Shown here piece by piece: positions 1-6,685 of a stretch of 6,685 bases of DNA. The notes under the pieces were generated by a model. That model made no database searches. It was not told the origin of the DNA and was given only the letters and a program-made list of their open reading frames with translations. The translations under genes and the position numbers were made by a program. Every line of letters begins with the position of its first letter. Within the stretch, counting starts at the first letter, position 1. The stretch comes from Actinomycetota bacterium. GTDB lineage: Bacteria > Actinomycetota > Actinomycetes > Actinomycetales > Microbacteriaceae. The stretch is from assembly GCA_009702645.1 (NCBI GenBank), contig WLHO01000038.1:1-6685 (forward strand). Direction: 5' to 3'.

Positions 1-1673
1 ACAATTTTTCCATCTTGCAGCAGTGCTACCCGATCAGCCAATTGCACTGTTGAAGGCCGGTGGGCAACTATCAGTGCTGTGGTTTTGGTTAGAACTGTGC
101 GCAGCGCACTTTCAACCAATGCCTCGGTGTCAACATCCAATGCCGAAAGGGGATCATCCAGAACCAGAATCGCCGGCTTGGCAGCAACCGCTCTTGCAAG
201 AGCTAGGCGTTGGCGTTGACCACCGGAAAGTGAAAGACCCTCTTCACCAATTTTTGTATCCACACCTTCTGGGAGATCATAAACAAAACCTGCTTGTGCA
301 ATTTCAAGTGCTTCACTGAGTGCTTTATCGCTGGTATCCGATGCCCCTAGAAGCACGTTGTCTCTGACAGAAGCTGAAAACAGTGTGGCATCTTCGAAAG
401 CCATGGCGATGTGAGTTCGAAGCTCGGATCTGGAAAGCTTTCGAATATCGATGCCATCTAGCTCAATAGATCCACTGCTGACCTCAAACAATCTGGTGGT
501 TAGGGCAGTCAAAGTGGTTTTACCCGAGCCAGTCACGCCAATTAGGGCAACCGATTCTCCGGGGTTCAAAACCAGGTCAATACCCCGAAGTAGGCCCTTA
601 GATCCGGGGGTTTGGTCAGCGTAGCTGAAGTGGACGTCTTTAAACTCAAGCTTTCCCTGTGGGCTGGCTATGGTCTCAGGTGAAATTGGATCTTGGATCA
701 AGATCGGCTCATCCATCACATCGAAGTGGCGCGCGATAGCGGTTTTGGCGTCGAGGGTTAGTGCGAGTAAAAATCCGATTGATTCGGTGGGCCATCTAAG
801 CACTGTCGCGGTTGCAAAAAACGCCACCAGCGCTCCCACAGTTAGATCTCCTGCGGCAACCAGTAGCACTCCGGCAAACATAGAAAGAGCAAGTGCTGTT
901 TCTGGAAGAAACAAAAGGTATGCCCAGACGTTTGCAATCAGACCAGCTTTTTTCAATTCCGTAGAACGAAGATCGGCAGCGCCACGAGCAAATTTCTCAG
1001 CTGAGAAATCCCCCCGGCCAAATGCTTTCAGCACTCGAATTCCGTGAACTGATTCCTCAACTGCTGTGGCTAAATCTCCGGCCTGATCCTGTGATTGCCG
1101 AGCAATTTTTCCATAGCCGGATTCAAAGCGGAATCCCTTGATCCAAATAGGAACGGAAATACAAAAGAAAATCAAACCTAGTATCCAGCTGAAACTAAAC
1201 AGCACAGTAATTCCAATAACAAGTGTTACGGCGTTGGCAATAAGTAGCACTAAGCCGAAGGAGAGCCAGCGCCGAATAAGCCCTAGGTCCTGGGTGGCAC
1301 GGGAAAGAAGCTGACCGGATGGCCATCGATCGTGGAAGCTCACCGGAAGATCTTGTAGTTTGCGATACAGATTGGTTCGCATATCTGATTCCACACCAGT
1401 GACCGGTGTCAAAACTAACCAGCGTCTGAGTAAGACAAGGAACACTTCTAGAAGACCTAAAGCAAAAACAATCAGCACAAGGGAATGCAGGGTTTCGATT
1501 GTCCCGGAGGTGGAAAGGGAGTTAACTAGCTCTCTTAGAACCTGAGGGATTGAAAGGGCAACTGCTGCAGCGGATATGGCAGCCACCACCCCGAGGGCTA
1601 GGCGTGGGATCGCTTTTTTGGCGTAGGGCAAAATCCTCAAAAGGATCGGCAGTGTGCCGGTTGGATTACTCAA
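1..1673 (-). CDS. ABC exporter half-transporter (permease fused to ATPase), 3' end missing
   Basis: Translating the minus strand gives 557 open codons that run off the left edge; perhaps 20-40 residues are missing compared with the usual 580-600. Residues 1-310 form the type-1 exporter membrane domain, with six hydrophobic spans near 22-44, 62-87, 136-160, 161-181, 248-274 and 277-297. The [18 protein letters not shown] segment (113-130) is typical of the first cytoplasmic loop. The ATPase domain follows: A-loop Y351, Walker [10 protein letters not shown] (379-387, K385), signature LSGGQ (482-486), Walker B ILVLDD (502-507), D-loop SALD and switch H538. The residue after the Walker B aspartate, normally the catalytic Glu, is D507, and the Q-loop Gln is replaced by E427. 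These changes mark the degenerate subunit of heterodimeric exporters. The substrate (drug, lipid or peptide) cannot be read from the sequence. The start is TTG at 1673, because an in-frame TAA lies two codons upstream. Family assignment is firm; the heterodimer is inferred. Confidence 0.93.
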   Translation of the reverse strand, partial: MSNPTGTLPILLRILPYAKKAIPRLALGVVAAISAAAVALSIPQVLRELVNSLSTSGTIETLHSLVLIVFALGLLEVFLVLLRRWLVLTPVTGVESDMRTNLYRKLQDLPVSFHDRWPSGQLLSRATQDLGLIRRWLSFGLVLLIANAVTLVIGITVLFSFSWILGLIFFCISVPIWIKGFRFESGYGKIARQSQDQAGDLATAVEESVHGIRVLKAFGRGDFSAEKFARGAADLRSTELKKAGLIANVWAYLLFLPETALALSMFAGVLLVAAGDLTVGALVAFFATATVLRWPTESIGFLLALTLDAKTAIARHFDVMDEPILIQDPISPETIASPQGKLEFKDVHFSYADQTPGSKGLLRGIDLVLNPGESVALIGVTGSGKTTLTALTTRLFEVSSGSIELDGIDIRKLSRSELRTHIAMAFEDATLFSASVRDNVLLGASDTSDKALSEALEIAQAGFVYDLPEGVDTKIGEEGLSLSGGQRQRLALARAVAAKPAILVLDDPLSALDVDTEALVESALRTVLTKTTALIVAHRPSTVQLADRVALLQDGKI

Positions 1674-1676
1674 ATG

Positions 1677-1691
1677 CCTTTAAAGCCTCTC
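1677..1691 (-). promoter_or_regulatory. Weak ribosome-binding region deciding the TTG start of the ABC gene
   Basis: Read on the minus strand, GAGAGG (1686-1691) lies 12 bases before the TTG and AAAGG (1677-1681) only 3 bases before it, so neither has ideal spacing. The in-frame TAA between them and the TTG start excludes any earlier start. Translation from TTG at 1673 puts the first membrane span about 20 residues in, as expected for the family. Initiation may be weak. Confidence 0.4.
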
Positions 1692-1705
1692 GCCAGACCG
1701 CTATG

Positions 1706-1724
1706 GTCAGCCTTTTAGGCTAAC
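1706..1724 (-). terminator. Short hairpin between purH and the ABC gene, possible terminator without T-tract
   Basis: On the minus strand GTTAGCCT and AGGCTGAC form an 8-bp stem (one T-G wobble) around the loop AAA, starting 29 bases after the purH stop codon. No run of T follows on the minus strand, so it is not a classic intrinsic terminator. U-less hairpins have been proposed as terminators in Actinobacteria, and it could also be an RNA-processing or 3'-end-protecting stem. It lies in the largest gap of the window (79 bases), the most likely boundary between the purine genes and the ABC transporter gene. A competing weaker stem, GACC with GGTC, overlaps its 3' side. Confidence 0.35.
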
Positions 1725-1752
1725 ACGGTCATCTGCCTGAAAATTTCCGGTC

Positions 1753-3399
1753 TTAGTGGAAAAAGTGCCGCTCGCCCGTGAAGTACATGGTTACTCCTGC
1801 AGCATTCGCTGCAGCGATTACATCCTCATCACGAACAGATCCACCGGGCTGAACAACGGCCTTTACACCGGCTCGAAGCAGCACCTCTAGCCCATCGGCA
1901 AACGGGAAGAAAGCATCGCTGGCAGCAACTGTTCCCTTTACCCTTGATCCCGCTCGAGATACTGCAAGATCACAAGAATCCACTCGGTTTACTTGACCCA
2001 TTCCAATTCCAATCGATGCTCCATCTTTGGCAAGCAGGATCGCATTTGATTTAACCGCGCGAACTGCTCGCCACGCGAATTCCAGGTCAGCTCTGGTTTG
2101 TGGATCTGCAGCGACACCGGTAACTAACTTCCAATTCTTACTTGAGAAGTTCTGGAAAGTATCTGTTTCCTGAACCAGCATTCCACCGGATACTTGCTTG
2201 ATTTCGTAGCTTTCTCTCGAATAATTCGGTGGCAGCTGCAAAACGCGCAGATTCTTTTTTGTAAGTAGAAGCTGCAAAGCGTCAATGTCATAACCGGGAG
2301 CCACAATCACCTCGGTAAAGATATCGGCTACTTGCTTTGCCATCTCCAGAGTCACAGTTCGGTTAGCTGCTATTACTCCGCCGTAAGCGGATGTGGAATC
2401 ACAAAAATGTGCCTTTGCGTGTGCTTCTGCAATTGGATCTAGCGCGTCCGCTGTTCCAATCGCAATTCCACAGGGATTAGCGTGTTTGATGATTGCCACC
2501 GCTGGCTCGTTAAAATCGTAGGCTGCACGAAGAGCGGCATCGGCATCAACGTAGTTGTTGTAGGACATATCTTTTCCACCGAATTGTTTTGCTTGCGCAA
2601 TTCCTAGCGATCCTGCCAGTCCTTCGGTTTTGTAAAGTGCTGCTGCCTGGTGCGAGTTCTCCCCGTAGCGCAAAACGGTTGAAAGTGTTGCGTCAACTTC
2701 TAGAGACTTTGCAAAACCCGGGTTCTTGCTAGCGTCTTCCGGGGATCTTCCAGCCTCGATTTTCCAGGCCTCGTCGGCTGAAGTTGCCATCCAATTGGAA
2801 ACGGCGGTGTCGTATTTTGCAGTGTGAGCGAAGGCCAGAAGTGCCAGCTCCTTGCGCTGCTTGAGGCTGGTTCCACCTGATTCAATAGCCGAGATGATTT
2901 CAGGGTATTTGCCTGGATCAACCACGATGGCAACGTTGGCGTGGTTTTTAGCCGAGGCTCGAACCATTGCCGGTCCTCCGATATCGATTTGATCGATAGC
3001 GGCCTCTCCTGTGGCACCGCCTGCAATTGCCTCAACGAATGGGTACAGGTTTACAACCACCAGCTGGAACGGCTCGACCTTGAGTTCCTGAAGCTGGGCT
3101 TGATGTGAAACCAGTCGAAGATCGGCAAGTAATCCAGCATGAATTGATGGGTGCAAAGTCTTTACTCGTCCATCAAGGGTTTCTTCAAAGCCCGTCACTT
3201 GTGAAACTTCAGTGACTTTGATTCCGGCAGCGGCAATTGACTTTGCTGTTGAACCGGTAGAAACAATCTCTACTCCGGCAGCATTTAGGGCTTTAGCAAG
3301 TTCGAGAAGTCCGCTCTTATCGGAGACTGAAATAAGTGCGCGCTTAATCGGGATTTTGTCGTAGTGACGGTAATCAGCGGCTTTGTATTTGCTTTCCAT
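1753..3399 (-). CDS. purH: Bifunctional AICAR formyltransferase / IMP cyclohydrolase
   Basis: Catalyses the last two steps of de novo purine synthesis in the cytosol: AICAR plus 10-formyl-THF gives FAICAR, which is cyclised to IMP. The 548 residues compare with about 530 in E. coli. The N-terminal cyclohydrolase (MGS-like) domain shows SVSDKSG (24-30), STGST (47-51), GRVKTLHP (77-84, K80) and [13 protein letters not shown] ending at H153, with K151 matching the catalytic lysine region. The C-terminal transformylase domain has RYGENSHQ (244-251), the catalytic Lys-His pair in KHANPCG (K305, H306), [10 protein letters not shown] and the ending [11 protein letters not shown]...TGERHFFH. Ser249 replaces the proline of the usual RYGENPHQ. 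The ATG at 3399 leaves an N-terminal extension of about 19 residues (YRHYDKIPI) before RALISVSDK, as in other actinobacterial PurH. It starts 9 bases after the purN stop, with only a weak Shine-Dalgarno sequence (TAGAG), so coupling to purN is likely. Confidence 0.98.
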   Translation of the reverse strand: MESKYKAADYRHYDKIPIKRALISVSDKSGLLELAKALNAAGVEIVSTGSTAKSIAAAGIKVTEVSQVTGFEETLDGRVKTLHPSIHAGLLADLRLVSHQAQLQELKVEPFQLVVVNLYPFVEAIAGGATGEAAIDQIDIGGPAMVRASAKNHANVAIVVDPGKYPEIISAIESGGTSLKQRKELALLAFAHTAKYDTAVSNWMATSADEAWKIEAGRSPEDASKNPGFAKSLEVDATLSTVLRYGENSHQAAALYKTEGLAGSLGIAQAKQFGGKDMSYNNYVDADAALRAAYDFNEPAVAIIKHANPCGIAIGTADALDPIAEAHAKAHFCDSTSAYGGVIAANRTVTLEMAKQVADIFTEVIVAPGYDIDALQLLLTKKNLRVLQLPPNYSRESYEIKQVSGGMLVQETDTFQNFSSKNWKLVTGVAADPQTRADLEFAWRAVRAVKSNAILLAKDGASIGIGMGQVNRVDSCDLAVSRAGSRVKGTVAASDAFFPFADGLEVLLRAGVKAVVQPGGSVRDEDVIAAANAAGVTMYFTGERHFFH

Positions 3400-3408
3400 G
3401 ACTTTGCT

Positions 3409-3993
3409 CTAGAAGCTCGCTAGATCGATGCGCTTTTCGGCGACACCAATGATTGTCTGAATAAGCATGTCGCGCTCATGCACCTTGATTCGCTCGTGAA
3501 GAGTTGCGATGTCATCGCCTGGCATGACTGGCACTTTCCTTTGCTCAATGATGGGACCTGTGTCCATACCCGCATCAACAACATGGATTGTTGCACCGGT
3601 TTCAGTCACACCTGCGGCTAATGTGTCGCGGACTGCGTTAGCTCCAGGAAAAAGAGGAAGCATTGAGGCATGGATGTTTATGATGTTCGGGCTGAAGCGG
3701 TCGATGAAGCTAGCCGGGAGAATCTTCATGAATCCAGCCAAGGCAACTAGATCGGGGTTGTATGACTCGACAGTTTCCTGCAAGCGTCTTCCCCAACTTT
3801 CGCGATCAGGAAATTTACTGCGCTCAACAACGAAAGTTGGTATTCCGTAAAGGTCTGCGTGAGCTAAACCCGGAGCCGCGCCATCTGACCCAACGGCGAG
3901 AACGCGTACCGGAACCAAGGGATTCTCGATGGCTTTGAGTAAGGCAAGTAAGTTCGAGCCGGTACCTGAAATCAAGACCACGACCGACAACAT
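3409..3993 (-). CDS. purN: Phosphoribosylglycinamide formyltransferase (GART)
   Basis: Transfers a formyl group from 10-formyl-THF to GAR to make FGAR, the third step of de novo purine synthesis, in the cytosol. The 194-residue protein is slightly shorter than E. coli PurN (212). The phosphate-binding loop GTGSNL is at 10-15, the folate-site stretch LAGFMKILP is near 85-93, and the catalytic triad falls at N106, H108 and D144 (in NIHASMLP and MDTGPII), exactly the E. coli numbering. The usual HPSLLP is HASMLP here, so Ala109 replaces a common proline and the catalytic residues are untouched. The ATG at 3993 comes 4 bases after the stop of the PerM-like gene; I see no good Shine-Dalgarno sequence, so translation is probably coupled to that gene. 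purH follows after 9 bases, so both 10-formyl-THF-using transformylases are made together. Confidence 0.98.
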   Translation of the reverse strand: MLSVVVLISGTGSNLLALLKAIENPLVPVRVLAVGSDGAAPGLAHADLYGIPTFVVERSKFPDRESWGRRLQETVESYNPDLVALAGFMKILPASFIDRFSPNIINIHASMLPLFPGANAVRDTLAAGVTETGATIHVVDAGMDTGPIIEQRKVPVMPGDDIATLHERIKVHERDMLIQTIIGVAEKRIDLASF

Positions 3994-3997
3994 GCGG

Positions 3998-5257
3998 CTA
4001 GTTTACTGCTCGAGGTTTTGGCGCGCTTGAGTCAGTGGGCCGGGCACTAAAAAATGCCGCCAGGGTCGCAACCACGAACACTTCAACAAAGCTAACCAGC
4101 ATCAAAAGCCAAGGGTTAATGCCTATCTCGGCAAGCCTTCCAGGACCTGCTCCCCCCGAGGCAACAACGGCCAGCGCTCCAAGCTGCAAAGAGGTGACTA
4201 AGGCAATGGATGCACCGAGGGAGATGGCAGCCGACCAAGCGGTGGCAAATTCGAATCTGATCTCATCAGCCGAGCGTCTAATCGACAAGGTGGCAATAAA
4301 GGCTGCAAGTAAAACAACCACGATTGCAATCATTCCAAAATCTATTCTTCCTACCGGAAGCGCACCAAGAATAGGCACGGCCGGAAGTGGTCCAACTTGA
4401 GATCCAAGTGGAGAAATAAGGGAGCCTGTGCCAATTGAGAAACCAACTCCGGTAAACCAAGCTGCACCAAAGATGATGATGTTTGGCAAAATTGCCAGCT
4501 GACCAATCGTCAGAACAATGGCACCAAGGATGCTGACTTGAACGCTCTCGTAAAGCCTTGTGATGTCTATCCAGCTAAAGCCAATCAAGATGGCAATCAC
4601 AAAAGCCGAGACCATCAGCAGCATCACGGTAATTGCAGTTCCGGCACGAAGTGCTGGAGCAATTAGAGATCTAATGCTCCAGTGAAGCTTTAGGCGGAAA
4701 TCGTTCAGGCTTCGTCGGATAGCATCGCGCTCAGGTGCTTGGTCAAGCACATCCCCATCGAAGAGTTCATCGGGTCTTCCAAAAACCGATCCTAGAAACT
4801 GAAACAAAAAGAACAACGCGGTCGGGAACATTACTCCCTGCCACGTCACAGGATAAATTGCTGGATCAAAAGCTAGTGTGCTGATACCTAGTGAGGCGGC
4901 TCCGAAAACCAAGGTTCCTCCAAGCCAACCAGGCCACAAAGCAGAGGATGCTACAAATCTCTTACCTGCTGTGTAGTAAAGCCTTGCAAACCAAATTGTC
5001 ATGCCGAGTGGAATAAGTGAAACAACAAAAGTTGGAACGGCAACACCTAAGATTTCTCCGGCTGGAACCACGAGCCTCGTGCCGTGGGAAAGCAGCCAAA
5101 AATCAGATGCGGCACGGAAGGCGACAAACCAATCAACGTTTGGGTCATTTTCGAAGATCCAGACAATTGTCAGCGGAACCAAAAGGATGCCAAGGCCAAG
5201 CAGCACCCTAATCGCAGCATCGAATGCTGCGAGGAGAAATGTCTGTGGCTTATTCAC
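3998..5257 (-). CDS. perM: DUF6350 / PerM-like multi-pass membrane protein, probable cell-division factor
   Basis: An integral membrane protein of 419 residues with about nine hydrophobic spans: near 11-34, 68-92, 108-129, 138-159, 206-230, 239-269, 306-326, 342-367 and 382-405. A charged, probably cytoplasmic loop lies at about 161-200 (GRPDELFDGDVLDQ and onward). The loop at 270-301 contains GVGFSIGTGSLISPLGSQ followed by VGPLPAVPILGALP, a Gly/Pro-rich pattern I associate with the DUF6350 family. The slot between sucD and purN is the one occupied, from memory, by M. tuberculosis perM (Rv0955), reported to act in cell division through FtsB and to be needed for persistence. Function here is inferred from family and position; no catalytic motif is visible. 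The start is GTG at 5257, 13 bases after the sucD stop, with no clear Shine-Dalgarno sequence. The C-terminal tail after residue 405 is short, polar and poorly ordered in appearance. Confidence 0.85.
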   Translation of the reverse strand: MNKPQTFLLAAFDAAIRVLLGLGILLVPLTIVWIFENDPNVDWFVAFRAASDFWLLSHGTRLVVPAGEILGVAVPTFVVSLIPLGMTIWFARLYYTAGKRFVASSALWPGWLGGTLVFGAASLGISTLAFDPAIYPVTWQGVMFPTALFFLFQFLGSVFGRPDELFDGDVLDQAPERDAIRRSLNDFRLKLHWSIRSLIAPALRAGTAITVMLLMVSAFVIAILIGFSWIDITRLYESVQVSILGAIVLTIGQLAILPNIIIFGAAWFTGVGFSIGTGSLISPLGSQVGPLPAVPILGALPVGRIDFGMIAIVVVLLAAFIATLSIRRSADEIRFEFATAWSAAISLGASIALVTSLQLGALAVVASGGAGPGRLAEIGINPWLLMLVSFVEVFVVATLAAFFSARPTDSSAPKPRAVN

Positions 5258-5260
5258 TTG

Positions 5261-5286
5261 AATAAGTTCTTTACAAAGAACTAATT
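5261..5286. repeat. Near-perfect palindrome across the sucD stop codon
   Basis: Two 12-base arms (5261-5272 and 5275-5286) separated by 2 bases are inverted copies with a single mismatch; the inner 8 bases, AGTTCTTT and AAAGAACT, match perfectly. It covers the last four sense codons and the stop of sucD and ends 4 bases before the GTG of the PerM-like gene. As RNA it could fold into an AU-rich stem over the region where a ribosome would bind for that gene; as DNA it could be an operator. No T-tract follows, so an intrinsic terminator is unlikely. Confidence 0.5.
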
Positions 5287-6158
5287 ACCTCGCGCATAAG
5301 CGCCGCGGTCTCGCTTGGAGTCTTGCCCACCTTGACGCCAACTGCCTCGAAGGCTTCCTTCTTAGCCTGAGCGGTTCCGGCAGATCCCGAAACAATCGCA
5401 CCAGCGTGGCCCATGGTCTTGCCTTCGGGAGCTGTGAAACCAGCGACGTAGGCAACAACTGGCTTGGTGACGTGCTGCTTGATGTAAGCGGCAGCTTTTT
5501 CTTCCGAGTCGCCACCAATTTCACCAATCAAAACAATTGCCTTGGTTTCAGGGTCGTTCTGGAAAGCCTCGAGTGCGTCGATGTGAGTGGTTCCAATTAC
5601 AGGGTCTCCACCAATACCAATCGCGGTAGACATTCCGATATCTCTTAGCTCGAACATCATCTGGTAAGTAAGAGTTCCCGATTTGGAAACCAGGCCGATT
5701 GGACCGGGACCTGTGATATCACTTGGCGTAATTCCCGCGTTGGATTTTCCTGGGCTGATGATTCCAGGGCAGTTAGGACCAATGATTCGAGTCTTTAGGC
5801 CCTTGGATACGTTGTATGCCCAAGCTTCGGCTGAGTCGTGAACTGGAATGCCTTCGGTGATTGCAACAGCTAACTTGATTTCGGCATCGATTGCCTCGAT
5901 CATTGCAGCCTTGGCAAAAGCAGGAGGAACAAACATTACGGTGACGTTGGCACCAGTTTCTTTCATAGCTTCAGCAACGCTTCCAAAGATAGGAAGTGTC
6001 TTGCCATCAACCTCAACGGTTTCGCCAGCCTTGCGAGGGTTTACTCCACCAACAATGTTGGATCCGCCCTTCAGCATGCGCTGGGTGTGCTTCATACCCT
6101 CTGATCCAGTCATACCCTGAACGATGATTTTTGAATTCTGGTCTAGAAAAATTGCCAT
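5271..6158 (-). CDS. sucD: Succinyl-CoA synthetase alpha subunit
   Basis: The alpha subunit of the TCA-cycle enzyme that converts succinyl-CoA, phosphate and NDP to succinate, CoA and NTP. It binds CoA and carries the phosphohistidine. The 295 residues match the family (289 in E. coli). The N-terminal CoA-binding Rossmann domain starts with [19 protein letters not shown] and GGVNPRKAG, a form close to mycobacterial SucD. The CoA-site cysteine is in GPNCPG (C130), EIGG (E213) corresponds to the glutamate that contacts the active-site histidine, and the phosphorylated histidine is H251 in GHAGAIVSG. The ATG at 6158 follows the sucC stop by 11 bases and is preceded by AGGGAAG at good spacing, the clearest ribosome-binding site in the window. 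The stop codon lies inside a palindrome shared with the upstream region of the next gene. Nothing in the sequence suggests loss of activity. Confidence 0.98.
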   Translation of the reverse strand: MAIFLDQNSKIIVQGMTGSEGMKHTQRMLKGGSNIVGGVNPRKAGETVEVDGKTLPIFGSVAEAMKETGANVTVMFVPPAFAKAAMIEAIDAEIKLAVAITEGIPVHDSAEAWAYNVSKGLKTRIIGPNCPGIISPGKSNAGITPSDITGPGPIGLVSKSGTLTYQMMFELRDIGMSTAIGIGGDPVIGTTHIDALEAFQNDPETKAIVLIGEIGGDSEEKAAAYIKQHVTKPVVAYVAGFTAPEGKTMGHAGAIVSGSAGTAQAKKEAFEAVGVKVGKTPSETAALMREVISSL

Positions 6159-6164
6159 TAGATG

Positions 6165-6171
6165 CTTCCCT
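6165..6171 (-). promoter_or_regulatory. Shine-Dalgarno sequence of sucD
   Basis: On the minus strand AGGGAAG lies 6 bases before the sucD ATG and overlaps the TAG stop codon of sucC. It is the best-spaced ribosome-binding site in the window, and its overlap with the stop codon suits coupled, equimolar synthesis of the beta and alpha subunits. Confidence 0.65.
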
Positions 6172-6685
6172 ACTTGCTTGCTAGCTCAGCTGCTTTGTCA
6201 GCAGCCTCGTCCATGGTCTCAACAACAGTTACCAGCGGGTGGTTTGCATCCGCCAAAATCTTGCGTCCTTCAACAACGTTGTTGCCATCCAGGCGAACAA
6301 CTAGAGGCTTGGAGGCTGAAGCGCCAAGCTTGGCAAGGGCTCCAACAATTCCATTTGCTACAGCGTCACAAGCTGTGATTCCACCAAAGACGTTCACAAA
6401 CACGCTCTTGACCTGAGGGTCGTTCAAGATAACGTCTAGGCCAGCAGCCATAACTTCAGCAGATGCGCCACCTCCGATATCCAAGAAGTTGGCAGGCTTT
6501 ACTCCACCGTGACGTGCTCCCGCATAGGCAACAACGTCCAAGGTAGACATAACAAGACCGGCACCGTTTCCAATGATTCCAACTTCGCCGTCAAGCTTTA
6601 CGTAGTTAAGATCCATGGCCTTTGCCTTGGCCTCAAGTGGATCAAGGGCATCTCGCTCTAGGTCTTCTCTCTCGTGGCGGAATTC
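6170..6685 (-). CDS. sucC: Succinyl-CoA synthetase beta subunit, C-terminal part only
   Basis: The beta subunit of succinyl-CoA synthetase, which in the complex binds the nucleotide and succinate. Only the last 171 residues lie in the window; the start and the ATP-grasp domain (roughly 215-220 residues) are beyond the right edge. The frame is open from the last base and begins [20 protein letters not shown], matching the linker before the C-terminal CoA-ligase domain. That domain shows [18 protein letters not shown], then [32 protein letters not shown] and VVRLDGNN, all standard for SucC. An internal ATG at 6616 is Met24 of this partial product and is not a start, because the conserved sequence continues upstream. 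Since the ATP-grasp part is missing, ATP versus GTP preference cannot be judged. sucD begins 11 bases downstream, in the usual sucCD pair. Confidence 0.97.
   Translation of the reverse strand, partial: EFRHEREDLERDALDPLEAKAKAMDLNYVKLDGEVGIIGNGAGLVMSTLDVVAYAGARHGGVKPANFLDIGGGASAEVMAAGLDVILNDPQVKSVFVNVFGGITACDAVANGIVGALAKLGASASKPLVVRLDGNNVVEGRKILADANHPLVTVVETMDEAADKAAELASK

Noticed and set aside
379..387. The ABC protein as an inactive pseudogene because of its substituted catalytic residue
   Set aside because: The frame is intact for 557 codons and Walker A, signature, Walker B Asp and switch His are all kept; Asp at the Glu position is a known feature of functional heterodimers.
670..1047. 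Plus-strand open frame of 125 codons
   Set aside because: It lies antisense inside the ABC transporter membrane domain, its translation has no recognisable domain, and the minus-strand frame is continuous with clear motifs.
1674..1752. A promoter for the ABC gene in the gap after purH
   Set aside because: Candidate -35-like (TTTTCA, CTGACC) and -10-like (TAAAAG, TTTAAA) pieces do not combine with acceptable spacing and match; I cannot support one.
3509..3850. Plus-strand open frame of 113 codons opposite purN
   Set aside because: Antisense to a gene whose catalytic residues align position by position with E. coli PurN; no coding features of its own.
4035..4400. Plus-strand open frame of 121 codons opposite the PerM-like gene
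   Set aside because: The Ser/Thr/Ala-rich translation is typical of the antisense of a hydrophobic membrane protein gene; there is no ribosome-binding site or domain.
6170..6616. Methionine at 6616 as start of a short separate protein
   Set aside because: The same frame stays open to the right edge and the extra 23 residues match the SucC linker, so this is the tail of a longer sucC.
6680..6685. GAATTC (EcoRI site) at the very end, suggesting a cloned fragment boundary
   Set aside because: GAATTC also occurs inside the window (for example near 1035, 2075 and 6133), and the left edge has no site, so the edge position is probably chance.

Overview
The window holds five complete or nearly complete genes and one partial gene, all read from the minus strand and packed with gaps of 4 to 79 bases. 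In transcription order (right to left) they are sucC (3' part only), sucD, a multi-pass membrane protein of the DUF6350/PerM family, purN, purH, and a half-size ABC exporter whose last codons run off the left edge. I see no credible gene on the plus strand, and no tRNA, rRNA, CRISPR array, insertion sequence or phage gene.

The organism is most likely an actinobacterium. The order sucC-sucD-(PerM/DUF6350)-purN-purH is, as far as I recall, that of Mycobacterium tuberculosis around Rv0951-Rv0957 and of many other Actinobacteria. The SucD N-terminus and the PurH N-terminal extension also look actinobacterial. Spot counts of several lines give a GC content near 48-50 %, low for the phylum. With the tight packing and weak Shine-Dalgarno sequences this suggests a small-genome freshwater lineage such as the Luna-type Microbacteriaceae (Rhodoluna/Aquiluna-like). 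That placement is inference only.

Right part (5271-6685): both subunits of succinyl-CoA synthetase, the substrate-level phosphorylation step of the TCA cycle. Middle (3998-5257): the PerM-like protein, about nine membrane spans, linked in mycobacteria to cell division. Centre-left (1753-3993): purN and purH, which together perform three folate-dependent or terminal steps of de novo IMP synthesis (GAR formylation, AICAR formylation, IMP cyclisation). Left (1-1673): an ABC exporter half-transporter with a TTG start and a substituted catalytic glutamate, which predicts a heterodimer partner just beyond the left edge.

The first five genes probably form one transcription unit, because no gap between them exceeds 13 bases. 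The 79-base gap after purH contains a short hairpin and may separate the ABC gene. Most of the window is conserved core metabolism. I found no undescribed system; the points most worth a look are the degenerate ATPase site of the ABC protein, the PerM homologue in this operon, and a near-perfect palindrome across the sucD stop codon.
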